Positions 1 to 9,351 of a stretch of DNA of 64,000 bases are shown here, one piece after another. The DNA is from an uncultured Gemmatimonadota bacterium. Its GTDB lineage: Bacteria; Gemmatimonadota; Gemmatimonadetes; Gemmatimonadales; Gemmatimonadaceae. The stretch lies in NCBI GenBank assembly GCA_902825965.1, contig CADEDA010000005.1:3409-67408 (forward strand), given 5' to 3'. Position 1 is the first letter of the stretch. Each line of letters opens with the position of its first letter. A program made the position numbers and the translations under genes. The notes under the pieces are model-generated. The model did no database searches. It saw only the letters and a program-made list of their open reading frames with translations, and was not told the DNA's origin.

Positions 1-296
1 TAGTTGAAGAACGCGGCCGAGAGCGGCATGACGGCGAGGAACACCATCGTCGTGCCGTGCATCGTGAACAGCTGGTTGTAGGTGTCGGCGGACACGAAGC
101 CCATGTTGGGGCGCATGAGCTGGGTGCGGATCAGCACCGCCTCCAGGCCGCCGACGAGGAAGAAGAAGAGCGCCGTCCAGAGATAGAGCGTGCCGATCCG
201 CTTGTGATCGACCGTGGTGATCCAGCTCCAGATCCCCGTCTGCTCCGCGGACGCGCCCGCGTGGGCCGCATGCGTCGGTTGTGCGATGGTAGCCAT
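1..296 (-). CDS. ctaD: Cytochrome c oxidase subunit I, N-terminal part (cut by window edge)
   Basis: This is the first 98 residues of the haem-copper oxidase catalytic subunit, an inner-membrane protein that reduces O2 and pumps protons. The visible residues include TVDHKRIGTLY before the first helix and FTMHGTTMVFL, whose His is the expected low-spin haem a ligand; both are hallmarks of the family. The start is the ATG at 296, with GGAG about 12 bases upstream. The gene lies 18 bp downstream of ctaC on the same strand, which is the usual ctaC-ctaD order, so the two are almost certainly co-transcribed. The rest of the protein lies left of the window. Confidence 0.95.
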   Translation of the reverse strand, partial: MATIAQPTHAAHAGASAEQTGIWSWITTVDHKRIGTLYLWTALFFFLVGGLEAVLIRTQLMRPNMGFVSADTYNQLFTMHGTTMVFLAVMPLSAAFFN

Positions 297-314
297 TGGG
301 TGGGGTCTCCGGGA

Positions 315-1580
315 TTACTTGAGCGAGAGCAGGTACGCGACGACGTCGGCGATCTGCCGGTCATCGAGTCCCGCCGCGACGGTGGTCTTCAGCACGGGGT
401 CGTACTCCCCCTTGCCGATCGTCTGCATCAGTGACCCCGGCTTCATGTGCCGCGCGTTCTTGATCCAGCGCGCCAGCGAGGGCCCGTCCATCTTGTAGAG
501 GCCACTGGCGATGGTGTGCCGCGAGGCGATGTGCGTGAGGTTCGGGCCGGTCTGCGAGATCGCGCCCGGCACGCCGTTGATGGCGTGGCAGCCGATGCAG
601 CCGCCCATCAGGAAACCCTGCGTCGCACCGCGCGTGGCATCACCGCCGGCGAGCAGCGCGTCGTCGTACGTCAGTCCGGCCGGGAACGGCGTCTGCGGGA
701 TGACGTGCGCCGAGAGCTTCTCGGCCGGGAACACGTAGCCGGCTGCCGAGTCCACCGCGGGCGCAGCCGCCGCCGCGGTGCTGACCGGCCGGGCCGGCGT
801 CGCCGGCGCGGCCGCAGCCGCCATCGCCGCCGCCTGCGGGTTGAACACCGCCGGCTTGGCCTGGTGCCGCGCCCAGCTCTCGAACTCGTCCGGCTGCACC
901 ACGTAGAGCCGGATGCGCATGTTCGCATGGCTCGAACCGCAGTACTCGGTGCAGAAGCCGTTGTACGCCTCCGACGGGAGATCCGCGTTCGGCGTGAACC
1001 ACATGTAGTTCGTCTTGTTCGTGATCAGGTCGCGCTTGCCCCCCATCTGCGGGATCCAGAAGGAGTGCAGCACGTCCTTGGTCGTCAGCTCGAACGCGGC
1101 CGTCTTGCCCGCCGGGACGTAGACCTCGTTCGCGGTCACGATCCCGAGGTCCGGATAACGGAACTCCCACCACCACTGGTGCCCGATCACCTGGATCTTG
1201 ATCGCATCGGCCGGGGCCGGCGCCTGCGTCTGGAAGATCGTCTTGACCGTCGGCACGGCGATCAGCACGAGGATCACCGCCGGGATCACGGTCCACGTGA
1301 TCTCGAGGACCGCGTTGCCGTGGATCTGCTTGGCCGCCGGGCCGCCGGGGCGCTTGCGGTACTTGATGATCGTGTAGAGGAGCGCGAGCTCGACGACCAC
1401 GAAGACGATCGTGCCCCAGAGCAGCAGCGGCTCCCAGAGCGAGTCGATCGAGGAGTTCAGATCGGTGAGGCGCGTGAACGTCGAGTTGGGATACTCGGAC
1501 TGTCCGCACGCGGAGAGCATCAGCAGCGCAACGGCCATCACAACGGCCGGCATCGCCTGACGCAGGCGCAGCTTCGACAT
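315..1580 (-). CDS. ctaC: Cytochrome c oxidase subunit II with fused cytochrome c domain (caa3 type)
   Basis: This 421-aa subunit accepts electrons and passes them to subunit I. It starts with a lipoprotein signal (LSAC, Cys25), followed by two membrane helices (about 52-72 and 93-113). The cupredoxin domain carries the CuA ligands His172, Cys210, Cys214, His218 and Met221 (CTEYCGSSHANM). An Ala/Pro-rich linker (about 245-280) leads to a class I cytochrome c domain with CIGCH at 328-332. The fused haem domain marks a caa3-type oxidase that can take electrons directly from a soluble or membrane cytochrome. I chose ATG 1580 because it gives a proper lipoprotein signal and lies 55 bases below a promoter-like element; in-frame starts further upstream would precede that element. 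Confidence 0.95.
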   Translation of the reverse strand: MSKLRLRQAMPAVVMAVALLMLSACGQSEYPNSTFTRLTDLNSSIDSLWEPLLLWGTIVFVVVELALLYTIIKYRKRPGGPAAKQIHGNAVLEITWTVIPAVILVLIAVPTVKTIFQTQAPAPADAIKIQVIGHQWWWEFRYPDLGIVTANEVYVPAGKTAAFELTTKDVLHSFWIPQMGGKRDLITNKTNYMWFTPNADLPSEAYNGFCTEYCGSSHANMRIRLYVVQPDEFESWARHQAKPAVFNPQAAAMAAAAAPATPARPVSTAAAAAPAVDSAAGYVFPAEKLSAHVIPQTPFPAGLTYDDALLAGGDATRGATQGFLMGGCIGCHAINGVPGAISQTGPNLTHIASRHTIASGLYKMDGPSLARWIKNARHMKPGSLMQTIGKGEYDPVLKTTVAAGLDDRQIADVVAYLLSLK

Positions 1581-1635
1581 CGATAGGATGAGGCTGGGGG
1601 GAAACGCGATGGGCAACACGCGCACAAGCGAGCGA

Positions 1636-1664
1636 AACCTAGCCCACCCGTTCGGGTGGGGCAA
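1636..1664 (-). promoter_or_regulatory. Putative promoter of ctaC-ctaD
   Basis: On the minus strand TTG (1664-1662) is followed after exactly 20 bases by TAGGTT (1641-1636). This matches the TTG-N19/21-TAnnTT form also seen before gyrA and leuS in this window. Assignment is by pattern only. Confidence 0.5.
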
Positions 1665-1741
1665 GGCAAAAACCATGGACCGAGTGAGGGGAGTATCGAC
1701 CGATCCCGCTTGGACTTGACTCACCTCGACGGGTCCGGGAC

Positions 1742-2116
1742 TCAGCCGTCCGCCGTCTCGATCGGCACGGAGTGCTGGTCCTTCACCTTGGCGGCGGAGA
1801 TCTCCAGCGCGGTCCGGATCTGCGCGACGAACTCGCGCATCGCCCGGACCTTCAGCTGGTCGCCGCCGCCACGCCCCGACGCGAGGATCATGGCGGAGAC
1901 CTGGTCGGCGATGAGACCGAACTGTCCCTTCAGCTGCCCCTGCAACGGCGTCGCGATCCGCTTGATCTGCTGCGGGATCACGCCGGCCCCCTTCTGGTTC
2001 TTCACCTCGATGGACATGCGCTCGACCATGCCGTGGATGGTCTGCAGGGTCTTCAGCGCTTCCTCGATGGTCTTCATCTTCTGCGCACCGGCGCCGTCCA
2101 GCTTCACACCCGCCAT
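1742..2116 (-). CDS. Small conserved-looking protein of unknown function, coupled to aspA fusion
   Basis: This 124-aa, Lys/Gln/Ala-rich, mostly helical protein has no signal peptide, membrane segment or cysteine motif. Its middle (about residues 14-100) reads as two or three amphipathic helices, beginning with a heptad-like stretch (KTIEEALKTLQTIHGMVERM). It starts 4 bp after the stop of the cNMP/aspartase gene and is therefore translated from the same mRNA. I do not recognise the family. The genetic link suggests either a helper of the lyase or an unrelated passenger. Codon use matches its neighbours, so it is likely a real gene. Confidence 0.75.
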   Translation of the reverse strand: MAGVKLDGAGAQKMKTIEEALKTLQTIHGMVERMSIEVKNQKGAGVIPQQIKRIATPLQGQLKGQFGLIADQVSAMILASGRGGGDQLKVRAMREFVAQIRTALEISAAKVKDQHSVPIETADG

Positions 2117-2120
2117 GGTA

Positions 2121-3977
2121 CTACCCCCTGGCCCCGGTCATCCGGGACGGGTCGAGGATCTCGTCGATCTGCTGCCGTGTGAGCAGCTGCTTGGCGAGCA
2201 GGAGCTCGACCACGCCACGCCCGGACTCGAGCGCTTCCTTCGCCACCTCGGTACAGACCTCGTACCCCAACTCGGGCAGCAGGGCCGTCACGATGCCGAT
2301 CGACCGCTCGACGGCATCCCGCATCACCTGGGGATTGGCTTCGATGCCGACCACGCACTTCTCGCGCAGGATCGCGCAGGCCGCCGTCAGCGCACTGATG
2401 TTGCGCAGCAGCCGGAACGCGATGATGGGTTCGAAGACGTTCAGCTGCAACTGGCCCGCCTCGGCCGCCATGGTCACGGTGATGTCGCCACCGATCACGT
2501 CGAAGCAGACCTGGTTCACCGCCTCGGGGATGACGGGGTTCACCTTGCCCGGCATGATGCTCGACCCCGGCTGCATCGCCGGCAGGCGGATCTCGGCCAG
2601 CCCGGTCCGCGGCCCGCTCGAGAGCAGGCGCAGGTCGTTGCAGACCTTGGACAGCTTCACGGCGCAGCGTTTGAGCACCCCCGAGACCTGCACGAAGGCG
2701 CCGGTGTCGCTGGTCGCCTCCACGAGGTCCGGCGCCGTGATCATCTGGAGCGCGGTCACCTTGCTGAGCTGCAGCCGCACCTGCTCGGCGTACCCTCCCG
2801 GCGCGGTGATGCCCGTGCCGATGGCGGTGGCCCCCATGTTCATCTCGCGCATCAGCGCCTTGGCCTCGTCGAGCCGCTCGATGTCCTCGGCGATGGTATG
2901 CCCGAACGCCGCGAACTCCTGGCCCAGCGTCATCGGCACGGCGTCCTGCAGCTGCGTGCGGCCCATCTTGATGTGCGGCGCGAACTCCTTGCCCTTGGCG
3001 AGGAAGGCGTCCACGAGGAAGCGCATCTGCACCTGCAGCCCGCCGATGGCGGCGTGCAGCGCGAGCCGGATCGCCGTGGGATAGACGTCATTGGTGCTCT
3101 GCGCGAGGTTCACGTGCTCGTTGGGATGCACGCGCGCGTAATGGCCGCGCGGCTCGCCCAGCAGCTCCAGCGCCCGGTTGGCGATGACCTCGTTGGCGTT
3201 CATGTTGGTGGACGTCCCGGCGCCACCCTGGATCATGTCCACGCGGAAGTGCTCGTGGTGGCGCCCGGCCTGGATCTCGCGGCAGGCGCGCACGATGACG
3301 TCGAACACGTCGTCCGGCAGGTCGCCGAGGGCGTGGTTGGCCCGGGCAGCGGCCTCCTTCACCTGGGCGAGTGCGACGATGAGCTCGGGGAAGTCGCGCA
3401 GCGTCTCGCCGGTGATCGGGAAGTTCTCGATGGCCCGCATGGTCTGCACGCCGTAGAGCGCGGCGTCCGGCACGTCGCGTTCGCCGAGGAGGTCGTGCTC
3501 GCGGCGCGTGGCCCCGTGGGGGCTGTAGCCGAGCAGACGTCCCTGGCCGGTGAGCGACGCATCGGCCTGGCGGAGCCGGTCGCGGATGGCCCGCGCCGAG
3601 CGCGAGACGAGCGCGGCATAGAGCGCGGGTCGGTCCTTGAGCAGGGGCTCGAGTGACTCGCGCGAGAACCGCATGGCCTTCACCTGCACGGTCGCGCGCC
3701 CGGTGGTGGAGTGGGTGTTCTCGTCGAGCAGGATGGATTCGCCGATGACCTCACCGGCCCCGAGGGTGGAGAGGCGGATGGGTGTGCCGTCCTCGATGGC
3801 CTCGATGGCGAGGGTGCCGGCGAGGATCACCCAGAACGCCTCGCGCTTCTGGCCGGTCTGGAAGAGCAGCGACTCGGGCGGGTACTCGATGGTCTCGCCG
3901 GCCTTGGCGAGGTGCCAGAGGAGCTGGTCGCCGAGGCCTTCGAAGAAGGGGATGGATTGCAGGGGAGACGACTGCAT
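2121..3977 (-). CDS. aspA: Aspartate ammonia-lyase with N-terminal cyclic-nucleotide-binding domain
   Basis: The enzyme reversibly deaminates L-aspartate to fumarate and ammonia. Residues from about 155 to 618 are a complete class II fumarase/aspartase lyase, with the substrate loops GTSTNMNANEV and STNDVYPTA and the signature GSSIMPGKVNPV starting at residue 471. Comparison with the E. coli enzyme (signature Gly near 317) indicates an extra head of roughly 154 residues. That head (about 8-125) is a cyclic-nucleotide-binding fold with a phosphate-cassette-like stretch (GEVIGESILL, then GRATV with Arg94). This suggests allosteric control by cAMP, c-di-nucleotide or another ligand, which is inference. 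The frame is open without interruption across the joint. A 124-aa gene follows after 4 bp. Confidence 0.92.
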   Translation of the reverse strand: MQSSPLQSIPFFEGLGDQLLWHLAKAGETIEYPPESLLFQTGQKREAFWVILAGTLAIEAIEDGTPIRLSTLGAGEVIGESILLDENTHSTTGRATVQVKAMRFSRESLEPLLKDRPALYAALVSRSARAIRDRLRQADASLTGQGRLLGYSPHGATRREHDLLGERDVPDAALYGVQTMRAIENFPITGETLRDFPELIVALAQVKEAAARANHALGDLPDDVFDVIVRACREIQAGRHHEHFRVDMIQGGAGTSTNMNANEVIANRALELLGEPRGHYARVHPNEHVNLAQSTNDVYPTAIRLALHAAIGGLQVQMRFLVDAFLAKGKEFAPHIKMGRTQLQDAVPMTLGQEFAAFGHTIAEDIERLDEAKALMREMNMGATAIGTGITAPGGYAEQVRLQLSKVTALQMITAPDLVEATSDTGAFVQVSGVLKRCAVKLSKVCNDLRLLSSGPRTGLAEIRLPAMQPGSSIMPGKVNPVIPEAVNQVCFDVIGGDITVTMAAEAGQLQLNVFEPIIAFRLLRNISALTAACAILREKCVVGIEANPQVMRDAVERSIGIVTALLPELGYEVCTEVAKEALESGRGVVELLLAKQLLTRQQIDEILDPSRMTGARG

Positions 3978-4378
3978 CTGGACTCCAGCTGGGCGTGCGA
4001 TGCGGGGAAGGGCGATGCGGGGTACTCTCGCGATGTCTTGATGACGACTGAGTGGGCCGAACTGACACTATCCTTCGCGTGTCCAAGTTCGACTCCTTCG
4101 GCCGCCCGTCGCGCCAACGAACCGAGGGTCCTGGACCCTCCGCCGACGCCTTCGGTGGCGCCGAGTCCTCAGAGTATCGGCGCGACCCGGTCGAACGCCT
4201 GCAGACCGGTCGGATCGCCCTCGATGAGTCCGACCCGCCCGGCAAACGCGTGGTCTCAGGTCGCCGACGCGCACGCAGCCTCGCGCCCCGTCCCGCGTCG
4301 TTCGAGTGCCGCATCGCCGGTCACATTCCGCATCTCCCCTTGGAGCGGTAGCTTGGGCCAGCCTCCAATCCCCGCCCG
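3978..4378. other. Divergent intergenic region between aspA and glycosylasparaginase genes
   Basis: These 401 bases separate two divergent genes. I find no convincing coding frame: short open frames exist on both strands but none has family features or a ribosome site. Near the aspA side is a short direct repeat (gcgatgcggg at about 4000 and 4011). A 7-bp inverted repeat (4055-4061 / 4097-4103) lies further in, and a TAGCTT element lies near the right end. The region probably holds both promoters and perhaps regulator sites. Confidence 0.5.
4349..4354 (+). promoter_or_regulatory. Putative -10 element of the glycosylasparaginase gene
   Basis: TAGCTT lies 24 bases before the ATG, the same spacing as the TAGATT element before lpdA and one base more than that before leuS. 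A TTC sits 20 bases upstream where TTG would be expected. Confidence 0.35.
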
Positions 4379-5401
4379 ATGACCACCCGCCGCGATTTCC
4401 TCTCGCAAGCCGCCGCCGCAGCCGCCCTCACCGCGGCGCCCGCATCCCTCCTGTCCGCATCCCCGCCACGCGCCGCGACGCGGCCCGTGGTGATCGCGTC
4501 CGCAAATGGTCTCCGCGGCGTGAAGGTCGCCTACGACCGCATCATCCGCGGCACGGACACCCTCGACGCCATCATCGCGGGCGTCAACATCCAGGAGCTC
4601 GATGCCGAGGACCAGTCGGTGGGCATCGGCGGCTTTCCCAACGCCGACGGCGTCGTGCAACTGGACGCGAGCTGCATGCACGGTCCCACCAAGCGCGCAG
4701 GCTCCGTGGGGGCCCTCGAGGGCATCGCGACCCCGAGCCTCGTCGCGAAGGCGGTCATGGACTACACCGACCACATCATGCTGGTCGGCGAAGGCGCGAA
4801 GCGCTTCGCACTCGCCATGGGCTTCAAGGAGCAGAATCTGCTCACCGAGAAGACCCGGCAGGACTGGCTGCGGTGGAAGGCGCGGCTCAATCCCAACGAC
4901 TTCTGGCTCGACCACGACGACGACGTGGCGATCAAGTACTCGACCGGCACCATCAACATGAACGCCGTGAACGCGGCAGGTGACCTCTCGTCGGTCACCA
5001 CCACCAGCGGCATGGCGTGGAAGATCCCCGGCCGGATCGGCGACTCACCGGTGATCGGGGCGGGACAGTACTGCGACAACCTCGTGGGGGCGGCGGGATC
5101 CACCGGCCGCGGCGAGGCGAACATCAAGGTCTGCGGCGGCTTCCTCGCCGTCGAGTTCATGCGCCAGGGCGTGGCGCCGGAACAGGCCGTGCTCAAGACG
5201 CTCGAGCGCCTCGCCGCCATGACCGAGCAGCGACTGCTCCGGCCCGATGGGCGTCCCAACTTCGACATCCAGTTCTACGCCGTGGCGAAGGACGGTCGCT
5301 ACGCCGCCGCCTCCCTGTACGAGGGCGCGTCGTTCGCGGTCTGCGACGAGCGCGGGCCCCGCGTGGAGAAGTGCGCCTTCCTCTACGCGCGGGGGCGGTA
5401 G
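4379..5401 (+). CDS. Secreted N4-(beta-N-acetylglucosaminyl)-L-asparaginase (glycosylasparaginase)
   Basis: This 340-aa Ntn-hydrolase removes the glycan from asparagine in degraded N-glycoproteins, giving aspartate and a glycosylamine. The N terminus TTRRDFLSQ followed by an Ala-rich stretch is a Tat signal, so the folded precursor is probably exported. The family core is clear: GIGGFPNADG (83-92), the autoprocessing site before Thr191 (STGTINMN), and the substrate loop TTTSGMAWKIPGRIGDSP followed by GAG and GSTGRGEA. Thr191 should become the N-terminal nucleophile after self-cleavage into alpha and beta chains. The gene stands alone and faces the MCP gene, with only 7 bp between the two stop codons. 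Confidence 0.92.
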   Translation: MTTRRDFLSQAAAAAALTAAPASLLSASPPRAATRPVVIASANGLRGVKVAYDRIIRGTDTLDAIIAGVNIQELDAEDQSVGIGGFPNADGVVQLDASCMHGPTKRAGSVGALEGIATPSLVAKAVMDYTDHIMLVGEGAKRFALAMGFKEQNLLTEKTRQDWLRWKARLNPNDFWLDHDDDVAIKYSTGTINMNAVNAAGDLSSVTTTSGMAWKIPGRIGDSPVIGAGQYCDNLVGAAGSTGRGEANIKVCGGFLAVEFMRQGVAPEQAVLKTLERLAAMTEQRLLRPDGRPNFDIQFYAVAKDGRYAAASLYEGASFAVCDERGPRVEKCAFLYARGR

Positions 5402-5408
5402 CCGGGGC

Positions 5409-6779
5409 CTACGACCGCGCGCCGAACTGCTTCGCCGCGTGGCTGACCCGCTCGGCCGCCGCCATCAGCGCCGAGGAGGCCGCGGCGATCTCCTCCGTGC
5501 TCGCACTCTGCTCCTGGCTGGCCGCCGCGACGTCGTGCATCGCGCTCGCGAAGCTCTGCGTGCCGGCGGAGAGTGAATCGAGCTTGGTCGTGATCTCGGC
5601 GGCGAGCGTGCTGCCGGCCTGCGCCGCGGAGGCCATCGTGCCGATCCACTGATCGGCCGCGTCCACCGTCACCTCCACCTGCGTGAAGGCCTGGCGCCCG
5701 TGCTGCGTCGCCGCCCGCACGGTCTCGACCGTCGTGAGGGACCGCGCACTGGTCTGTCGCGCGATCTCCATCTGCGCGATCAGCTCCTGCATGAGCTGGT
5801 GCGTGTGCTCGGCCGCCTCCGCCGCACCCTGCGCGAGCCGGCGCACTTCGTTGGCGACCACCGTGAAGCCCTCACCCTGCTCGCCGGCGCGGGCCGCCTC
5901 CATCGCCGCGTTGAGCGCCAGCAGCTTGGACTGCCGCGCGATCTTCTGCACCAGCACCACGAAGCCGCGGATCTGGTCCGACGCCGTCGCGAGCGATTCG
6001 GTCGCCCGCGCACTGGCCTGGACGTCGCTCACCAGCACGTCGAGCCGCCGGGCACTCTCGTCGAGCTGCTCGTGGCTCTCGGTCGCCAGCGCCTTCAGCC
6101 GCTCGTTGCGCTCGATGCCCTCCGCCGCCCCGGCCGCGATGTTGGTCGAGAGCGAGTTGAGCCGTCCGGCGTCGAGCGAGAGCAGGCGGATGGTGTCCGC
6201 CATGTCGGTGGCCTGCATCGACAGCACACTCGCCGTCTCGGCGATGCCCGAGGCGGCCGTCGCCATGTGTTCCGTCCCGCCGGTGATCTCCGTGGACCGC
6301 CGCGCGGTCTCGGCCGCATTGTCGCGGATGAGGTTCGCGAGCCGCTTGAGCTCCTCGCTCATCACCACCATCGCCCGGCCGAGGCGCCCGATCTGCCCGC
6401 CGTCCGCCGCGACCTTGGGCCGCTGGCTCAGGTCGCCCGCGGCGATCGCCTCCGCGACGTCCGCGAGGTCGCGGTTCATGTCCTCGATCTTCGGCGAGAG
6501 CCAGACGATGAAGATGACGGCCGAGACGCCGATCGAGAGCGTCGTCGCGAGACCGGCGATGAGCCAGATCTCGCCGTGCTCGAGCATCTCGGCGAGCTGG
6601 TCGAGTCCCGTGACCACGAGTGTCACGAAGATCACGGCCGCCCCGACCGCGAGCCACTTCGCGGCGCGGTCGATGATGTGCTGCTGGACCTTCTCGGTCG
6701 GCTCGGCGACCGTCGGTTTGGTTCCCGTCGCGGCGGCGGCTAGATTGCTCAGATTCCCATCCCCAGACGATGACAGCAC
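5409..6779 (-). CDS. Methyl-accepting chemotaxis-like transducer without periplasmic sensor domain
   Basis: This is a 456-aa protein if GTG 6779 is used; a GTG at 6821 would add 14 residues. Two membrane helices (about 41-59 and 71-94) are separated by only about a dozen residues, so there is no extracellular ligand domain. A HAMP-like segment follows (about 95-150), then a long coiled coil with the signalling hairpin at 279-316 ([20 protein letters not shown], then [13 protein letters not shown]). No che genes are nearby. It may sense membrane state or an internal cue, or act in a non-motility array. Its start region overlaps the 5' end of the divergent leuS gene, so the exact start is uncertain. 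Confidence 0.85.
   Translation of the reverse strand: MLSSSGDGNLSNLAAAATGTKPTVAEPTEKVQQHIIDRAAKWLAVGAAVIFVTLVVTGLDQLAEMLEHGEIWLIAGLATTLSIGVSAVIFIVWLSPKIEDMNRDLADVAEAIAAGDLSQRPKVAADGGQIGRLGRAMVVMSEELKRLANLIRDNAAETARRSTEITGGTEHMATAASGIAETASVLSMQATDMADTIRLLSLDAGRLNSLSTNIAAGAAEGIERNERLKALATESHEQLDESARRLDVLVSDVQASARATESLATASDQIRGFVVLVQKIARQSKLLALNAAMEAARAGEQGEGFTVVANEVRRLAQGAAEAAEHTHQLMQELIAQMEIARQTSARSLTTVETVRAATQHGRQAFTQVEVTVDAADQWIGTMASAAQAGSTLAAEITTKLDSLSAGTQSFASAMHDVAAASQEQSASTEEIAAASSALMAAAERVSHAAKQFGARS
6718..6746 (+). promoter_or_regulatory. Putative promoter of leuS
   Basis: TTG (6718-6720, within TTTG) is followed after 20 bases by TAGATT (6741-6746), 23 bases before the leuS ATG. It lies inside the first codons of the divergent MCP gene. 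Confidence 0.55.
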
Positions 6780-9250
6780 CTGTTGAGCCGATCGGCTACG
6801 ACCCGTCGGCAGTCGAATCACGCTGGCGGCAGCGTTGGGCCGAGCGTGGCACCCATCGCAGCGACCTCGCGCGCGGGAAGGATCCCTTCTACGCGCTGAT
6901 GATGTTCCCCTACCCCTCGGCCGAGGGGCTGCACGTCGGGAACCTCTTCGCGTTCACCGGATGTGATATCTACGCGCGATTCCAGCGCCTGCAAGGGCAC
7001 ACGGTCTTCGAGCCGCTGGGCTACGACGCGTTCGGCATCCACTCCGAGAACTTCGCGCTGAAGGTCGGCAAACATCCGATGGCGCTCATCCCGAGCAACA
7101 TCGCGAACTTCCGCCGGCAACTCGACCGCGCGGGCCTGATGGTGGACTGGTCGCGCTCCGTCGACACCACCGATCCTGCCTATTACAAGTGGACCCAGTG
7201 GGTCTTCCTGCAGCTCTACAAGCGCGGGCTGGCGTACAAGAAGGCGGCGGCGGTCAACTGGTGCCCCTCCTGCAAGACCGTGCTGGCGAACGAGCAGGTG
7301 GAGGGCGGGCACTGCGAGCGCTGCGGCACGCTGGTGGAGCAGCGGTTCCTGGAACAGTGGTTCTTCAAGATCTCCGACTACTCGGCGCGGTTGCTCGGCA
7401 ACCTCGAGACACTCGATTGGTCGGAGACCACCAAGCAGGCGCAGCGGAACTGGATCGGCCGCTCGGAAGGCGCGCGGCTGCGCTTCCGCGTGCTCGACCC
7501 GCTCACGGACGCGGGGTCGGCGTCGGTCTCGGTGACCACCGAACTCACCATGGACACCGCGGAGGTCGAGGTCTTCACGACGCGACCGGACACGGTCTTC
7601 GGCGCGACGTACCTGGTGCTCGCACCGGAGCACCCGCTGGTGGAGACCATCACCACCGCTGCGCAGCTGGCGGCGGTGCAGGCGTACCGCGCACGGGCGG
7701 CCAAGCAGGACCTGGTGAGCCGCAAGACCACCAAGGCGAAGACCGGCGAGTTCACCGGCGCGTACGCGGCGAACCCGGCGACCGGCGAACTGATCCCGGT
7801 GTGGATCGCGGACTACGTGCTGATGGAGTACGGCACGGGCGCGATCATGGCGGTGCCGGGGCACGACGAGCGCGACTTCGAGTTCGCGACGGCCTTCGAC
7901 CTGCCGATCGTGCGCGTGGTCGCCGGCGAGGGACAGACGGCCCGGACGCCGTTCGCCGGCGAGGCCTACACGGGCGACGGCGTGCTGGTGAACTCCGAGG
8001 AGTTCGACGGCATGCCGGTGGCCGAGGCGAAGCAGGTGATCACCGAATGGCTCGCGTCGAAGCGGGCGGGCCATGCGGTGACGAACTACCGGCTGCACGA
8101 CTGGTGCATCTCGCGCCAGCGGTACTGGGGTCCGCCGATCCCGATCATCTACTGCGACCGTTGCGGCACGGTGCCGGTGCCGGAGTCGCAACTGCCGGTG
8201 GTGCTGCCGAACATCGCCGACTTCAAGCCGGACGACTCCGGCGTCTCGCCGCTGGCGCGCCACGAGGAGTGGTTCCGCGTGGACTGCCCCTCCTGCGGGG
8301 CGAAGGCCCGCCGTGAGACCGACGTGAGCGACACCTTCCTCGACAGCGCCTGGTACTTCCTGCGCTACCCGAGCGTGGGGCGCGACGACGTCGCGTTCGA
8401 CCCGGCCACGACCAGGAAGTGGCTGCCGGTCACGACCTACATCGGCGGCAACGAGCATGCCGTGCTGCACCTGCTGTACTCGCGCTTCATCACGATGGTG
8501 CTGCACGACATGGGCCTGCTCGACTTCGAGGAGCCGTTCACGAAGTTCCGGGCGCACGGCCTGATCATCCGCGAAGGCGCCAAGATGTCGAAGTCGAAGG
8601 GCAACGTCGTGAACCCCGATGAGTACATCAACCAGTGGGGCGCGGATTCCTTCCGCACCTACCTGATGTTCCTCGGGCCCTTCGAGGAAGGCGGCGACTT
8701 CCGCGACTCGGGCATCAGCGGCGTGAAGCGGTTCCTCGACCGCCTGTGGGCCTCCGTGCGGGACAGCTCCACCGAGGGCGCCCCCGACGCCGAGGTGCTG
8801 CGCAAGCTGCACGCGACGATCAAGAAGGTCGGCGAGGACATCCCCGCGCTCAGCTACAACACGGCGATCGCGGCGATGATGGAGTACATGAACACGCTGC
8901 GGAAGGGCGAACGCCGCCCGCACCGCGCGGAGGTGGAGCCGCTGCTGCCGATGGTCGCGCCGTTCGCGCCGCACATCGCCGAGGAGCTGTGGGAGATGCT
9001 CGGGCACGGCACGAGCGTGATGGACGCGGCCTGGCCCCGGTTCGATCCGGCGCTGCTGGTGAGCGACACGTTCGAGCTCGTGGTGCAGGTCGGGGGCAAG
9101 ACCCGTGGCAAGCTCGTGCTGCCGAAGTCGGTCACGCAGGACGAGGCCCTTGCGGCTGCCCGCGCGGACGCGACCATCGGGAAGTTCATCGTCGGGGAAC
9201 CGACGAAGGTGATCCTGGTGCCGGGCCGGCTGCTCAACGTGGTGGTGTGA
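6770..9250 (+). CDS. leuS: Leucyl-tRNA synthetase
   Basis: This cytosolic class Ia synthetase charges tRNA-Leu. It is 826 aa, a normal bacterial length. The HIGH-type motif is within [13 protein letters not shown] (46-58) and the KMSKS motif is at 605-609. Two Cys pairs near 165-185 (WCPSCK, CERCG) and two more before the KMSKS half (YCDRCG, DCPSCG) are zinc-ribbon-like. The CP1 editing domain is present, with a [11 protein letters not shown]-type threonine-rich stretch and a GHDERDFEF loop. The ATG at 6770 puts the conserved [10 protein letters not shown] at residue 10, as expected. No Shine-Dalgarno is obvious. A strong hairpin follows the gene. Confidence 0.97.
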   Translation: MTAPVEPIGYDPSAVESRWRQRWAERGTHRSDLARGKDPFYALMMFPYPSAEGLHVGNLFAFTGCDIYARFQRLQGHTVFEPLGYDAFGIHSENFALKVGKHPMALIPSNIANFRRQLDRAGLMVDWSRSVDTTDPAYYKWTQWVFLQLYKRGLAYKKAAAVNWCPSCKTVLANEQVEGGHCERCGTLVEQRFLEQWFFKISDYSARLLGNLETLDWSETTKQAQRNWIGRSEGARLRFRVLDPLTDAGSASVSVTTELTMDTAEVEVFTTRPDTVFGATYLVLAPEHPLVETITTAAQLAAVQAYRARAAKQDLVSRKTTKAKTGEFTGAYAANPATGELIPVWIADYVLMEYGTGAIMAVPGHDERDFEFATAFDLPIVRVVAGEGQTARTPFAGEAYTGDGVLVNSEEFDGMPVAEAKQVITEWLASKRAGHAVTNYRLHDWCISRQRYWGPPIPIIYCDRCGTVPVPESQLPVVLPNIADFKPDDSGVSPLARHEEWFRVDCPSCGAKARRETDVSDTFLDSAWYFLRYPSVGRDDVAFDPATTRKWLPVTTYIGGNEHAVLHLLYSRFITMVLHDMGLLDFEEPFTKFRAHGLIIREGAKMSKSKGNVVNPDEYINQWGADSFRTYLMFLGPFEEGGDFRDSGISGVKRFLDRLWASVRDSSTEGAPDAEVLRKLHATIKKVGEDIPALSYNTAIAAMMEYMNTLRKGERRPHRAEVEPLLPMVAPFAPHIAEELWEMLGHGTSVMDAAWPRFDPALLVSDTFELVVQVGGKTRGKLVLPKSVTQDEALAAARADATIGKFIVGEPTKVILVPGRLLNVVV

Positions 9251-9277
9251 GCGCCTGATCGGTGCTCCCCCAACAGG

Positions 9278-9311
9278 CAGGGGCGCCGCGACGGGAGTCG
9301 CGGCGCCCCTG
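9278..9311. terminator. Perfect 15-bp hairpin between convergent leuS and M14 gene
   Basis: Left arm 9278-9292 and right arm 9297-9311 are perfectly complementary around a GGGA (GNRA-type) loop. It lies 27 bp after the leuS stop and 40 bp before the stop of the convergent peptidase gene, so it can serve both. There is no T-tract. Confidence 0.75.
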
Positions 9312-9351
9312 CGCCACTTCGGCTACCGCGTGCGTCGACCTGCCGCCGACG

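Noticed and set aside
4055-4103. tRNA-like look (GTTCGACTCC and a 7-bp inverted repeat)
   Set aside because: The arms are only 35 bases apart and no anticodon or D arm can be folded; the T-stem does not pair.
4052-4351. Possible 99-aa gene in the aspA/glycosylasparaginase spacer
   Set aside because: Composition is Arg/Ser/Pro-rich, there is no ribosome site, and competing frames exist on both strands.
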